A DNA stretch of 43,653 bases, taken from the NCBI RefSeq assembly GCF_000225705.1, contig NZ_JH126467.1, positions 139,440 through 183,092 on the forward strand, read 5' to 3'. The notes below the pieces were generated by a model. It was not told the origin of the DNA. It made no database searches and saw only the letters and a program-made list of their open reading frames with translations. This stretch comes from Collinsella tanakaei YIT 12063. Its GTDB lineage: Bacteria > Actinomycetota > Coriobacteriia > Coriobacteriales > Coriobacteriaceae. Every line of letters starts with the position of its first letter. Positions within the stretch are counted from its first letter, which is position 1. Both the position numbers and the translations under genes were made by a program. Positions 1-8,857 of this stretch are shown in pieces.

Positions 1-340
1 ACACCTCGACGATGTTGCGGGTGGCGAGCAGGCGCGCCGGGAAGGCGGCGTCGCGCCTGTCGTTCTTGCGCCTCTTCTCGGCCGACGGCTTCTGCATCCT
101 CGAGACGGCGCCCACGACGCAGTCGACGCCCAGCGCGCGCAGCTCGCGGCACAGGGCGAAGCCAGTCGGGCCGCTCTCGTAGACCGCCTTGGGGCTCTCG
201 AAGCCCAGGATCCACTCCGCGATCTCGCCGGCGTCGGTGCCGAACCTCCTCTGGGCCGCCTCGCCGGTGAACGGGTCGAAGGCGCATGCCGAGACGGAGC
301 GCGCGTGTGCGTCGAGGCCGATGGAGGTAATATAGGTCAT
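1..340 (-). CDS. IS110-family transposase, N-terminal part (runs off the left edge)
   Basis: Reading the minus strand from the ATG at 340 gives an open frame of 113 codons to the window edge. It begins MTYITSIGLDAHARS, where the Asp of GLD is the first residue of the DEDD RuvC-like catalytic set. Further on it has VYESGPTGFALCREL and then KNDRRDA, the paired aspartates typical of IS110 recombinases. A GGGAGGAGG-type ribosome site lies just before the ATG. The serine-dependent C-terminal domain is outside the window. The gene is in the same orientation as the transposase end at the right edge, so the two may be copies of one element; the two visible pieces do not overlap, so this cannot be tested here. 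Confidence 0.88.
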   Translation of the reverse strand, partial: MTYITSIGLDAHARSVSACAFDPFTGEAAQRRFGTDAGEIAEWILGFESPKAVYESGPTGFALCRELRALGVDCVVGAVSRMQKPSAEKRRKNDRRDAAFPARLLATRNIVEV

Positions 341-540
341 GGGAGCCTCCTCCCATACGTGCGGTACGGCGGCACCGCAGGTTGACGATACACAACCATT
401 GTTCCCGCCCAGCCCGCGACCCCGTATGCCGCGGGGAGGCTTTCCCTTCAATGGCTTTCTCATATCGTCTCGTGCGCGTAAGCTCGCGATGACTGAGCTT
501 ACCGGTTTTCATTGCTCCTCTGCTGGATTGGGCCAACACG
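341..540 (-). ncRNA. Candidate bridge RNA / left end of the IS110 element
   Basis: This gene-free stretch lies directly upstream of the transposase start, where IS110-group elements encode their bridge RNA (established for that group). It is rich in short perfect hairpins: GTAAGCTC/GAGCTTAC at 478-502 with a 9-nt loop, CCCCG/CGGGG at 420-436, and TGCGGT/ACCGCA at 360-379. I infer transcription on the minus strand, in the transposase direction. The outer boundary of the element and the RNA ends cannot be set from sequence alone, and no donor or target guide was assigned. Confidence 0.35.
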
Positions 541-585
541 TGACCTGGCGCAGCGCTTCGGGGGTTTCCTGGCGGAATCCAGTTG

Positions 586-890
586 GGACAAAAAGTGAGT
601 TAGTGCGGAGGTTTGGCCAAATAATGCGTTAGTGCGGTCTCTAGCGTGACAAATAATGGTTTAGTGCGGGATGATGATGGTTCGTCAAGGTACCATGTGA
701 ATATTGAGTTTGCATCATACGAGGTAAATGAGTTGCGTCGATTTGTATGATGCATAAGAGCGACGACCAGAAGCGCCTTCAAACCGCACTAACTCAATAT
801 TTGTCCAAATCTCCGCACTAAGCGATTATTTGGCACGGCTCCGTTACTACACCAGGCGATTATTTGGCGCTCGTTCAGATTATTTGGCGA
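586..890. mobile_element. Mini-element or IS remnant built from seven copies of one 23 bp repeat
   Basis: Three direct copies of a repeat (core CCAAATAATG then TTAGTGCGG) sit at 586-608, 615-637 and 647-669. Four inverted copies face them at 784-806, 813-835, 847-869 and about 870-890. The outer pairs give an imperfect inverted repeat of about 41 bp. The middle (670-783) holds no convincing gene but has a perfect 10 bp palindrome, TGCATCATAC (711-720) with GTATGATGCA (745-754). Clusters of repeats at both ends are a feature of IS21-like elements, so this may be a deleted or non-autonomous relative. The family is a guess; the repeat structure is directly visible. Confidence 0.6.
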
Positions 891-993
891 TGAGGTGTTT
901 CGAGCCGGCGTCGATCTGATCCGTGCCGGCCGCGACCTTGGATACGCTGCATGCATGATGCAAGAGCTGCTGCAATCAAAATCACTCTGCTAA
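889..993 (+). pseudogene. Possible 3' remnant of an unidentified gene
   Basis: Right after the last repeat of the mini-element, an open frame of 34 codons runs to a TAA at 991-993. It reads DEVFRAGVDLIRAGRDLG and ends QELLQSKSLC. There is no start codon or ribosome site in front of it. It could be the tail of a gene interrupted by the insertion, or chance. I do not recognise the family. Confidence 0.2.
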
Positions 994-1034
994 CAAAAGC
1001 GGGCGCCCGCAGCCAGTTTGATGGCTGCGGGCGC
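994..1034 (-). terminator. Terminator of the ilvDBNC unit
   Basis: A perfect 13 bp stem (GCGCCCGCAGCCA with TGGCTGCGGGCGC, 1003-1015 and 1022-1034) with a 6-nt loop lies about 105 bp after the ilvC stop. On the minus strand it is followed by a U-rich run (CTTTTGTTAG), as expected for intrinsic termination. Confidence 0.85.
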
Positions 1035-1138
1035 ACGGTGCTCGGTACAGATAAGATGGGGAGGAGGCGTCGATCTGTTTAATAGAAGCCTTTGCAAGAA
1101 GATAGAGGGCATCAAGCAGGAGATGCGGATTCGAGCTT

Positions 1139-2134
1139 CTATTTCTTGATCCAGCTGAACATTGAACGGATCTTCTCACCGGTGGTCTCGATGGGGTGCG
1201 TGTTGATGGCTTCGCGCTGCTCAAGGAGCCACTTGTGGTTGTTGTTGCAATCGTCCACAAATTCCTGGGCAAAGCTGCCATCCTGGATGCGGGCCAGGAT
1301 CTGCTTCATGGCGGCGCGGCTCTCATCGTTGATGACCTTGGGGCCGGCGTAGTACTCACCGTACTCGGCGGTGTTGGAGATGGAGTAGTTCATGAAGTGG
1401 ATGCCGCTCTCATACATGAGGTCGACGATCATCTTCATCTCGTGATAGCACTCGAAGTAGGCGAGCTCCTCGGGGTAACCGGCCTCGGTAAGGGTCTCGA
1501 ATCCAGCCTTGACCAGCTCGACCAGGCCACCGCAGAGAACAGCCTGCTCGCCAAAGAGGTCCTCTTCGGTCTCCTGGGCAAAGGTCGCCTTGAGGATTCC
1601 GGAACGGCCGCCGCCGACACCCCAGCAATAGGCCAGGGCGATATCCCAGGCATCGCCGGTAGCGTCTTGGGCCACGCAGGCCAGATCGGGCACGCCGGAG
1701 CCCTCGGTGAACTGACGGCGAACGATATGTCCGGGTCCCTTGGGGGCGCACATGATGACGTTGACGTCCTCGGGAGCCTTGATGTAGCCGTAGTGGATGT
1801 TGAAGCCATGGGCGAAGGCCAGGGTATCGCCGGCCTTGAGGTTGGGAGCGATGAACTCTTCGTAGACCTTGGGCTGGGTCTCATCGGGGGTGAGGATCAT
1901 GATGACGTCGGCCTCGGCCGCGGCCTCTGCCATGCCCATGACCTTGAGGCCGGCCTCGGCAGCCTTCTGAGCGGACGAGGAACCCTCGCGCAAGCCGACG
2001 CGGACGTCGCAGCCGGAGTCCATGAGATTGAGCGCGTGGGCGTGGCCTTGAGAGCCGTAGCCGATGATGGCGATTTTCTTTCCCTGGATGACCTCGGGCT
2101 TGCAATCCTGGTCGTAGTAAACGGTAACTGCCAT
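1139..2134 (-). CDS. ilvC: Ketol-acid reductoisomerase
   Basis: Converts acetolactate or acetohydroxybutyrate to the dihydroxy acid with NAD(P)H and Mg2+, the second common step of valine, leucine and isoleucine synthesis. The protein is 331 residues, the length of class I enzymes. The nucleotide-binding motif GYGSQG is at residues 25-30 and is followed by VGLREGSSS; the helical domain contains the [14 protein letters not shown] and ECYHEMKMI blocks. The frame is open further upstream, but the ATG at 2134 is chosen because AAGGAGAA precedes it and [10 protein letters not shown] is the usual beginning. It is the last gene of the ilvDBNC block, 111 bp after ilvN, and is followed by a strong terminator. 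Confidence 0.96.
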   Translation of the reverse strand: MAVTVYYDQDCKPEVIQGKKIAIIGYGSQGHAHALNLMDSGCDVRVGLREGSSSAQKAAEAGLKVMGMAEAAAEADVIMILTPDETQPKVYEEFIAPNLKAGDTLAFAHGFNIHYGYIKAPEDVNVIMCAPKGPGHIVRRQFTEGSGVPDLACVAQDATGDAWDIALAYCWGVGGGRSGILKATFAQETEEDLFGEQAVLCGGLVELVKAGFETLTEAGYPEELAYFECYHEMKMIVDLMYESGIHFMNYSISNTAEYGEYYAGPKVINDESRAAMKQILARIQDGSFAQEFVDDCNNNHKWLLEQREAINTHPIETTGEKIRSMFSWIKK

Positions 2135-2245
2135 TTCCTTGTTCTCCTTACATACGTACCTGCTGGTGTTTGTGTGTGCATGGCTTGCGTTAAGCCTATT
2201 TCTCATAAGCGCGGGCGCGCTTGGTGAGACGGTTGGCGAGGGCGC

Positions 2246-2731
2246 TTACTGATCGTGCGCGCCGCGCGACATGGCGATCTTGCCGGTTCGGGTGAGCTGC
2301 TTGATGCCGTAGCTTCGGAAGAGGTCCTCCATGGCATCGAGTTTGCTGGCGGTTCCGGTCGCCTCGATGGTGAGCGTGTTTTTGCCCACGTCGACGATGT
2401 TGGCGCGGAAGATGCCGGCGATCTCGATGATTTCGTGGCGACGCTCGGGCGGGGCCTGAACTTTGAATAGAACGAGCTCGCGCTCGATGGCATCGGAATG
2501 GGTGAGGTCGGAGATCTTGTACACCGCGACGAGCTTGTGAAGCTGCTTGGTAATCTGCTCGAAGCTCACCTCGTCCGCTTCCACAATGATGGTCATGCGA
2601 GAAAGGGTCTCGTCCTCGGTGGGGGCGACGGTCAGCGATTCGATGTTGAAGCCGCGACGGCTGATCATGCCCGTGACGCGTGACAGAACGCCGCTTTTGT
2701 TCTCGACGAGAACGGAGAGGATGTGAATCAT
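2246..2731 (-). CDS. ilvN: Acetolactate synthase, small regulatory subunit
   Basis: Regulatory subunit of acetohydroxyacid synthase, which activates the large subunit and confers feedback control by valine in known systems. It has 161 residues. An N-terminal ACT domain begins at once (HILSVLVENKSGVLSRV, then GFNIESL), and a second half carries EIAGIFRANIVDVG, as in other IlvN/IlvH proteins. The start lies 2 bp after the ilvB stop, so the subunits are probably translationally coupled and made in step. Confidence 0.95.
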   Translation of the reverse strand: MIHILSVLVENKSGVLSRVTGMISRRGFNIESLTVAPTEDETLSRMTIIVEADEVSFEQITKQLHKLVAVYKISDLTHSDAIERELVLFKVQAPPERRHEIIEIAGIFRANIVDVGKNTLTIEATGTASKLDAMEDLFRSYGIKQLTRTGKIAMSRGAHDQ

Positions 2732-2733
2732 GG

Positions 2734-4602
2734 CTACTCGTCCTCCTTATTTGCAAATGGAGAGGGCGTTGAACCAAAGCCCTTTTCGCTGACGCGCACG
2801 CCGCCTAGGGTGACGTCGAGCGCGCCGATGATGTCGTCGAGCGCGGCGCCGGGGGCGACCATGGGGTAGACGGTCTGCTCGGTTGGGATGATGACGTCGA
2901 GCAGGAACGGGCCGTCGGAGGCGAGCATGGTATCGAGCGCCTCGTCGACCTGGTCTGGATGCTCGATGCGCATGGCCTGCCAGCCATATGCGTCAGCCAG
3001 CTTCACGAAGTCCGGGTTGGCATCCAGTTCCGTGAAGGAGAAGCGATGGTCATAGAAGAGGCTCTGCCACTGGTGGACCATACCGAGCGCACGGTTGTCG
3101 ATGATGACTACCTTAAGGGGTACGCGGTTGATGGCGGCCGTGGCCATCTCCTGCGAGTTCATCTGGAAGGAACCGTCGCCTGCGATGCAGACCACCTGGT
3201 CTTGCGGACAGCCGATCTGAGCGCCGATGGCCGCGGGGAAGCCAAAGCCCATGGTGCCCAGACCGCCCGAGGAGATGAAGGTGCGGGCGTGCTCGCGATG
3301 GATATTCTGGTGCGCCCACATCTGGTGCTGTCCTACTTCGGTGGTGACGATAGAAGCCTCCGGATCTAGCTTATCGGACAGTTTGGAGAGGACGATCTCA
3401 GGTGCGATCTTGTCCGGATAGTCAGCGAAGTCTGCGGCGTAGAACGGCCAGCGATCGCGCCAAGAAAAGACGGTCTTCTCCCACTCTTGATCGATGGGCG
3501 CGGCGCCGTCTTTTGCAAGGCGATCGCAGATTGCGCCAAGCACCACCTTGGCATCGCCCACGATGGGGACGGCCGGGTCGATGATCTTGCCGATCTCCGC
3601 CGGGTCGATGTCGATGTGGATGATCTTGGCGTGCGGCGCGAACTCGGAGACTTTGCCGGTGACGCGATCGGAGAAGCGCGCGCCCACGGCGATGAGCAGG
3701 TCGCATTCGGTGACCGCCATGTTGGCGTACTTGGAGCCGTGCATGCCCACGGGTCCCAGGTTGAGCGGATTGGAGCAGCGCATGGCGCCCTTGCCCATAA
3801 GCGAGGTGACCACCGGGATGCGCATGTGCTCCGCCAGCTGCGTCAGTTCGGCGCAGGCGTGGCTTGAGACAATGCCGCCGCCAGCGTAGATCAACGGGCG
3901 CTTGGCGGACTCTATCAGGTTCGCGGCCTGGCGCACTTGCTTGGCGTTGCCCTTGTAGGTGGGCTTGTAGCTGGGAATGTTTATGGAATCCGGGTAGTGG
4001 AAGACCATTTGGGAGCCCGAAAGGTCGCTGGGGATGTCGATCAGCACGGGGCCGGGGCGACCGGTGGAGGCGATGTAGAAGGCCTCGCGGAATGTGCGGG
4101 TGAGGTCGTCGCAAGACTGCAGCAGGAAACTGTGCTTGACCACGGGCATGGTGATGCCGACAATGTCGGATTCCTGGAATGCGTCCGTGCCGATGACGCC
4201 GCGTGTGACCTGGCCGGTGATAACCACCAGGGGCACGGAATCCATAAAGGCGGTTGCGATGCCGGTTACGGTGTTGGTGGCGCCCGGCCCGCTGGTGACC
4301 AGGACTACGCCGACTTTGCCGGTTGCGCGCGCGTAGCCGTCCGCCATGTGCGTGGCGCCCTGCTCGTGGCGGGCCAGCACGTGGCGAATCTTCTTTGAGT
4401 CATACAGCGCGTCGTAAATCTTGATGGCCTGGCCGCCGGGATAGCCAAAGATGGTGTCGACGCCTTCGGCCTCAAGGCTTGCGATGATGGCCTGCGCGCC
4501 GGACATGGTCTTGCCCTCATGCTCCGTGGCGCTGCCCGGCCCAAAGGGCTTGCCCTCTATAGCGCGCTGGCGGCGGGCGAGTTTTTCATCCAGGTTTGTC
4601 AT
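2734..4602 (-). CDS. ilvB: Acetolactate synthase, large catalytic subunit
   Basis: Thiamine-diphosphate enzyme that joins two pyruvates, or pyruvate and 2-ketobutyrate, at the entry to branched-chain amino acid synthesis. It has 622 residues. GYPGGQAIK and the TPP-activating glutamate E80 in RHEQGATHM are present, with the central FAD/Rossmann part and the C-terminal TPP-Mg motif [12 protein letters not shown]...NR. The first 32 residues before MSGAQAII are an extension beyond the usual family start. The ATG at 4602 overlaps the ilvD stop (ATGA), supporting it, though the ribosome site is distant. Its partner ilvN follows directly. Confidence 0.95.
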   Translation of the reverse strand: MTNLDEKLARRQRAIEGKPFGPGSATEHEGKTMSGAQAIIASLEAEGVDTIFGYPGGQAIKIYDALYDSKKIRHVLARHEQGATHMADGYARATGKVGVVLVTSGPGATNTVTGIATAFMDSVPLVVITGQVTRGVIGTDAFQESDIVGITMPVVKHSFLLQSCDDLTRTFREAFYIASTGRPGPVLIDIPSDLSGSQMVFHYPDSINIPSYKPTYKGNAKQVRQAANLIESAKRPLIYAGGGIVSSHACAELTQLAEHMRIPVVTSLMGKGAMRCSNPLNLGPVGMHGSKYANMAVTECDLLIAVGARFSDRVTGKVSEFAPHAKIIHIDIDPAEIGKIIDPAVPIVGDAKVVLGAICDRLAKDGAAPIDQEWEKTVFSWRDRWPFYAADFADYPDKIAPEIVLSKLSDKLDPEASIVTTEVGQHQMWAHQNIHREHARTFISSGGLGTMGFGFPAAIGAQIGCPQDQVVCIAGDGSFQMNSQEMATAAINRVPLKVVIIDNRALGMVHQWQSLFYDHRFSFTELDANPDFVKLADAYGWQAMRIEHPDQVDEALDTMLASDGPFLLDVIIPTEQTVYPMVAPGAALDDIIGALDVTLGGVRVSEKGFGSTPSPFANKEDE

Positions 4603-6263
4603 GAGAGGTACGCCCCCTTATCTGCGCTGGTTACCAGTTTGGCATAGCGTGAGAGTACGCCGGTGGTGTACTTGGGTGCGGGCGGCTGCCAAGCGGCGCG
4701 GCGAAGCGCCAGCTCGTCCTCGTCCACCTCAAGGGTGAGCGTGCCCGCATCGATATCGATGGTGATAACGTCGCCGTCTTGCACCAGGGCGATGGGGCCG
4801 CCCGCTGCGGCCTCTGGGCTCACGTGGCCAATGGCTGGGCCCTTGGTGGCGCCGGAGAATCGACCGTCGGTGATGAGCGCACAGGATTTGTCCAGGCCCA
4901 TGCCGCATATGGCGCTGGTGGGGGTGAGCATCTCCCGCATGCCGGGGCCGCCGGCCGGTCCCTCATAGCGAATGACCACTACGTCGCCGGGGTTGATCTG
5001 GCCGCCAAAGATGGCGGTGCAGGCTTCTTCCTCGCTCTCGAATACGCGAGCGGGCCCCTGGTGGTAGTGCATATCCTGGGAGACGGCGCTCTTCTTGACC
5101 ACGCCGCAGTCCGGTGCGAGGTTGCCGCGCATAACCTTAAGGCCGCCGTCGGGAGAGTAGGGGTTTGCGTGGCTGCGGACCACCTCGCCATCCGCCTGCG
5201 GATAGGTTTGGACGATGTCTGCGAGCGGCCCCATGCAGGTGAGTGCGCTGGTGTCGAGCACGCCGGCGCTCCAAAGCTCGTGCATGATGGCGGGAACACC
5301 GCCCACGTTGTTAAGGTCCTGGATGTGCAAGGGACCCGCCGGGGCGATGCGGACGATATTGGGCGTGGTCGCTGAAACACGGTCCCAATCGTCCATGGTG
5401 ACGGGGCAGCCTGCCGCGTGGGCGATAGCCGTGAGATGGAGCATGGTGTTGGTAGATCCGCCAAAAGCCATATCGAGCGCCATGCCGTTATGAATGGATG
5501 CGGGGTTTATAAGGTCGCGAGCGCAGATGCCCTGTTCTAGAAGGTCCATCACCTTCATGCCGGCGCGCTTTGCCAGGCGGATGCGCTCGGAGTAGACGGC
5601 CGGAACGGTGCCGTTGCCGGGAAGCGCGAGGCCAAGGGCCTCGGACAGGCAGCAGATGGAGTTGGCGGTGAACATGCCCGAACAGCTTCCGCAGGTGGGG
5701 CAGGCGGTCTCCTCGAGCCAATGGCATTCCTCCTGCGTCATGGTTCCGGCGGTTACCTGGCCCACGGCATCAAAGAGCGTGTTGAGGTCGGTCTGCTCGC
5801 CACAGCGGCCGCGGCCGGCAAGCATGGGGCCGCCGGAGATGAGAACGGTGGGGATGTTCAAGCGGCACGCCGCGATAAGCATGCCGGGAACAATCTTGTC
5901 GCAGCTGGGGATGAGGACCATGGCGTCGAACTGGTGGCCCTGCACGGCGCATTCGACCGAGTCCGCGATGACCTCGCGGCTGGTGAGCGAATAGTGCATG
6001 CCCTCGTGGTTCATGGCGATGCCGTCGCATACGCCAATGGTGTTGACCTGCAGGGGGGTGCCGCCGGCAAGGCGAACGCCCGCTTTGACGGCGTCTGCGA
6101 TCTGCTGCAGGTGGATGTGCCCGGGAATGACTTCGTTTTGGGACGAGACAACGGCGACCAGCGGTCGATCGAGTTCTTCATCCGTCAATCCATCGGCCTT
6201 GAGAAGGCTGCGATGCGGCGCTCTGGCCAGCCCCTTCTTGATGGCATCGCTTCTCAGCTGCAT
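4599..6263 (-). CDS. ilvD: Dihydroxy-acid dehydratase
   Basis: Fe-S dehydratase that makes the 2-keto acids of valine and isoleucine. It has 554 residues, normal length. Cluster and metal motifs are intact: CDG at 79-81, PSCDKIVPG around 121, and [12 protein letters not shown] with cysteines 188, 191 and 194. The C-terminal block [20 protein letters not shown] is also present. It is the first gene of the minus-strand ilvDBNC unit and overlaps ilvB by 4 bp. A promoter candidate lies about 285 bp upstream, leaving a long untranslated leader. The Fe-S cluster of this enzyme family is oxygen-sensitive, which suits an anaerobe. Confidence 0.96.
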   Translation of the reverse strand: MQLRSDAIKKGLARAPHRSLLKADGLTDEELDRPLVAVVSSQNEVIPGHIHLQQIADAVKAGVRLAGGTPLQVNTIGVCDGIAMNHEGMHYSLTSREVIADSVECAVQGHQFDAMVLIPSCDKIVPGMLIAACRLNIPTVLISGGPMLAGRGRCGEQTDLNTLFDAVGQVTAGTMTQEECHWLEETACPTCGSCSGMFTANSICCLSEALGLALPGNGTVPAVYSERIRLAKRAGMKVMDLLEQGICARDLINPASIHNGMALDMAFGGSTNTMLHLTAIAHAAGCPVTMDDWDRVSATTPNIVRIAPAGPLHIQDLNNVGGVPAIMHELWSAGVLDTSALTCMGPLADIVQTYPQADGEVVRSHANPYSPDGGLKVMRGNLAPDCGVVKKSAVSQDMHYHQGPARVFESEEEACTAIFGGQINPGDVVVIRYEGPAGGPGMREMLTPTSAICGMGLDKSCALITDGRFSGATKGPAIGHVSPEAAAGGPIALVQDGDVITIDIDAGTLTLEVDEDELALRRAAWQPPAPKYTTGVLSRYAKLVTSADKGAYLS

Positions 6264-6546
6264 CCTTGTCCTCGCTCTCTTCCAAAAAACGCCTGCGCGC
6301 TATTGCGGGTGGGAGAAATGCGAGGCCGCGGAGGTGCGCGTCGCTCGATGCCGGTAACGGTGGCGGCCGGTCTTGGGTACTGGCGAGTCCGTCCTTCGCG
6401 GGGATGACCGCGGGCGACGGCTGCGTTGCCAAGACTGCTCGAGGGTCTTTTCTTCGCCGTCCACCGCGGGTTCTCAAACTGCCCGCTTGCTGTGGGATGG
6501 ATGCGGCGCGTACTCGCCCTGTCCTCGCATTTGCTCATTGGGGCAA
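6264..6546 (-). other. Long leader of the ilvD transcript
   Basis: About 280 bp of gene-free sequence lies between the ilvD promoter candidate and its start. On the minus strand it can pair GTCTTGG with CCAAGAC, and has GC-rich repeats around CCGCGG. I found neither the T-box signature (AGGGTGGNACCGCG) nor a leader peptide rich in Ile, Val or Leu codons. It may be an attenuator of an unrecognised kind or just a leader. Confidence 0.3.
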
Positions 6547-6575
6547 ACTTTACAGGGCGCTTTAGCGTGGTGCAA
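6547..6575 (-). promoter_or_regulatory. Candidate promoter of ilvDBNC
   Basis: On the minus strand TTGCAC (6575-6570) and TAAAGT (6552-6547) are spaced 17 bp apart. The -35 element touches the T-run of the upstream ilvA terminator, so one site ends one transcript and begins the next. Confidence 0.45.
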
Positions 6576-6618
6576 TAAAAAAGACCCAGCGGACACTTCT
6601 TTGTAACAAAGTGTCCGC
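6575..6618 (-). terminator. Terminator of ilvA
   Basis: The stem GCGGACACTT (6589-6598) with AAGTGTCCGC (6609-6618) is perfect. On the minus strand it is followed by CTTTTTTATT. It separates ilvA from ilvD, so the two are probably transcribed independently. Confidence 0.8.
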
Positions 6619-6650
6619 CGGCCGAAAAATAACACTGCCTACCGAAGAGA

Positions 6651-7871
6651 CTATAGCGATGTTTGGACGATGGACGGGTCGAAGCCGCCTGCCTCGAGCG
6701 CGTCGACAATCTGCCTTTTGTGATCCTCGCCGAATGCCTCGACCGTGACGCGCAGCTCGACGGCGGCGTTGCGGTTGGTGCCGACGAACTGGTTGTGCTC
6801 GAGTTTGATGACGTTGCCGTTCTCACGCGCGATGATGCTCGCCACGCTTAAGAGCATTCCGGGTCGATCGGGCAGCAGCACGCAGACCGTGAAGATGCGC
6901 CCGCGCTGGATCAGGCCGTGCTGCACCACGGAGGACATGGTGATGACGTCCATGTTTCCGCCGGAGAGGATGGAGACAACGCGCTTGTTCTCGGGAGGGA
7001 GGTGCTTCAGCGCCGCTACGGTGAGCAGGCCGGAGTTCTCCACCACCATCTTGTGGTTCTCGACCATATCCAGGAACGACACGATGAGTTCCTCGTCCTC
7101 GACCGTGATAATCTCGTCAACGTTGTCGCGGACATACGGATAGACCAGGTCGCCGGGTTCAAGGACCGCGGTTCCGTCCGCGATGGTGCTCGCTGCGGGG
7201 AGCTTGACCACATGGCCCGCTTCCACGGAGGCCTTCATGCACGCCGCGCCCGCTGGCTCAACGCCGATGACGCGGATTTTGGGGTTGTAGAGCTTGGCGA
7301 AGGTGGAGACTCCGCAGGAGAGCCCGCCGCCGCCGATGGGGACCAAGATGGTGTCGACAAGCGGCAGCTCCTGCACGATCTCCATGGCGATGGTGCCCTG
7401 GCCGGTGGCGACAACGGGGTCGTTGAAGGGGTGGATAAAGGTGTAGCCCTCGGTCTCGGCCAGGTGCATGGCGTATTCGCAGGCCTCGTCATAGACGTCG
7501 CCGTGAAGAACGACCTCGGCACCGTAGTCCTTGGTGCGCTCGACCTTGATGAGCGGCGTGGTGGTGGGCATGACCACTATGGATTTCGCGCCCGCGCGCG
7601 TGGCGGCGAAGGCGACGCCCTGGGCGTGGTTGCCGGCGCTGGCGGTGATGATGCCGCGCGAGAGCTCTTCGGGCGTAAGGGTGGAAATCTTGTAGTACGC
7701 GCCGCGAACCTTGTAGGCTCCGGTGCGCTGCATGTTCTCGGGCTTGAGCCATACGCGGTTGCCCGTTGCGGCAGTAAGGTAGGGGCTCTCGACCAGCTTG
7801 GTCTCCTGCGTAACTTCCTTGACCTTGATCGAGGCCTCTTCAAACGCCTCTAAGGTGAGCATTTCTGACAT
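6651..7871 (-). CDS. ilvA: Threonine ammonia-lyase (threonine dehydratase)
   Basis: PLP enzyme that turns threonine into 2-ketobutyrate and ammonia, the isoleucine-specific entry reaction. It has 406 residues. The PLP lysine is K54 in AYKVRGAYY, the substrate loop is SAGNHAQG (78-85), and the phosphate-binding glycine loop is GGGGLSCG (180-187). A single C-terminal ACT-like domain (GRIFTVCVLLPDRPGML) makes it the short type. That type includes both biosynthetic and catabolic (TdcB-like) enzymes; location beside ilvDBNC favours biosynthesis. The ATG at 7871 is preceded by AAAGAAG; a second ATG three codons in is possible. Confidence 0.9.
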   Translation of the reverse strand: MSEMLTLEAFEEASIKVKEVTQETKLVESPYLTAATGNRVWLKPENMQRTGAYKVRGAYYKISTLTPEELSRGIITASAGNHAQGVAFAATRAGAKSIVVMPTTTPLIKVERTKDYGAEVVLHGDVYDEACEYAMHLAETEGYTFIHPFNDPVVATGQGTIAMEIVQELPLVDTILVPIGGGGLSCGVSTFAKLYNPKIRVIGVEPAGAACMKASVEAGHVVKLPAASTIADGTAVLEPGDLVYPYVRDNVDEIITVEDEELIVSFLDMVENHKMVVENSGLLTVAALKHLPPENKRVVSILSGGNMDVITMSSVVQHGLIQRGRIFTVCVLLPDRPGMLLSVASIIARENGNVIKLEHNQFVGTNRNAAVELRVTVEAFGEDHKRQIVDALEAGGFDPSIVQTSL

Positions 7872-7955
7872 GGTTAACTTCTTTCGCGCGGAGGTTGTGC
7901 CATAAGGTTAGGGGTAAGATAGCAGACAACTCATTACAACTTGGGGGAGGGCTTC

Positions 7956-8759
7956 ATGTTGACTCAGGCCGGCAGCTGCGCATCTGCGCCGTTGTTCCAG
8001 ATTCGCGACGCCGAGGTGGTGCGTGCGGGCAAGACCATTTTGCACGTTGCTGACTTTTCATTGGACGAGGGCGAGCATGTGGCGCTGCTTGGTCCCAACG
8101 GCGCGGGCAAATCCACGTTTATCCAACTGCTTACGCGCGAGGTGTTCCCTTTGTTTCGCGAGGAGCCGCCGGTGAGGTTTCGCGGCCAGGCGCGCCCGTT
8201 GCTTGAGGACATCCGTTCTTCGCTGGGCATTGTCAGTGCCACCATGCACGATCAGGTTCGCGTCCACCTGCCCGCGATCGAGATCGTTATGGGCGGCGTG
8301 TTTGGTACGCTTGGCCTGCCCATGCGCGTCAGCGTGGATGGCGAGGTTCGCGATCGCGCGCGGGACGCTCTTGAGCGCCTGGGTATAGGCGACCTTGCGA
8401 ACCGCGACATCATGACGCTCTCTACCGGCCAGGTTCGCCGCGTGCTGGTGGCGCGCGAGCTTGTTCGCGACCCCCAGGTGCTGGTGTTTGACGAACCCTG
8501 TACCGGTCTTGACCCGCAGGGCATGTACCACCTGCGACAGATTATGAGCACCCTGGCGGAAGATGGCCGCTCCATCATTTTGGTGACCCACTATCCAGAG
8601 GACATCGTCCCGGAAATCGATCGCATTCTGCTGATAAAGGACGCCGCAGTGTTTGCTAATGGCTCCAAAGAGCGGCTGCTTACCAGCGAAGTTATGAGCG
8701 ACCTGTTTAGCGTTCCTTTGACGGTGGCAAAGCACGACGGCTGGTATTCGCTCTACTAA
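7956..8759 (+). CDS. Stand-alone ABC transporter ATP-binding protein (ModF/YlmA-like)
   Basis: A 267-residue ATPase with Walker A GPNGAGKST (46-54), signature LSTGQ in place of the common LSGGQ (155-159), and Walker B VLVFDEP. The LSTGQ signature and general layout resemble the ModF/YlmA group of soluble ABC proteins. There is no membrane partner next to it. The ATG at 7956 is chosen because GGGGGAGG ends 5 bp upstream. It is divergent from ilvA and 98 bp before a ferrochelatase on the same strand. What it transports or acts on cannot be told from sequence. Confidence 0.8.
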   Translation: MLTQAGSCASAPLFQIRDAEVVRAGKTILHVADFSLDEGEHVALLGPNGAGKSTFIQLLTREVFPLFREEPPVRFRGQARPLLEDIRSSLGIVSATMHDQVRVHLPAIEIVMGGVFGTLGLPMRVSVDGEVRDRARDALERLGIGDLANRDIMTLSTGQVRRVLVARELVRDPQVLVFDEPCTGLDPQGMYHLRQIMSTLAEDGRSIILVTHYPEDIVPEIDRILLIKDAAVFANGSKERLLTSEVMSDLFSVPLTVAKHDGWYSLY

Positions 8760-8857
8760 CGCTGCGCACATTACGGACGGGCCGGCTGCGAGAGGCCTGC
8801 CGCCTGTACGCCGCCATATGGAAAAGGGACCGCGCTATGGCCTAAAAGGGAGCCGTT

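Noticed and set aside
600-782. A 60-codon minus-strand frame inside the repeat element
   Set aside because: It is made largely of the repeats and palindrome, with no ribosome site or family resemblance.
586-890. CRISPR array
   Set aside because: Repeats are imperfect, in both orientations, with very short spacing and no cas genes.
1196-2227. A 343-codon open frame on the plus strand opposite ilvC
   Set aside because: It is the mirror of ilvC codon bias; the peptide is Gly/Val/Asp/Leu-rich with no family resemblance, and ilvC is unmistakable.
6264-6546. T-box riboswitch before ilvD
   Set aside because: CCGCGGTGGAC on the minus strand recalls a T-box only loosely; the conserved AGGGTGGNACCGCG and specifier layout are absent.
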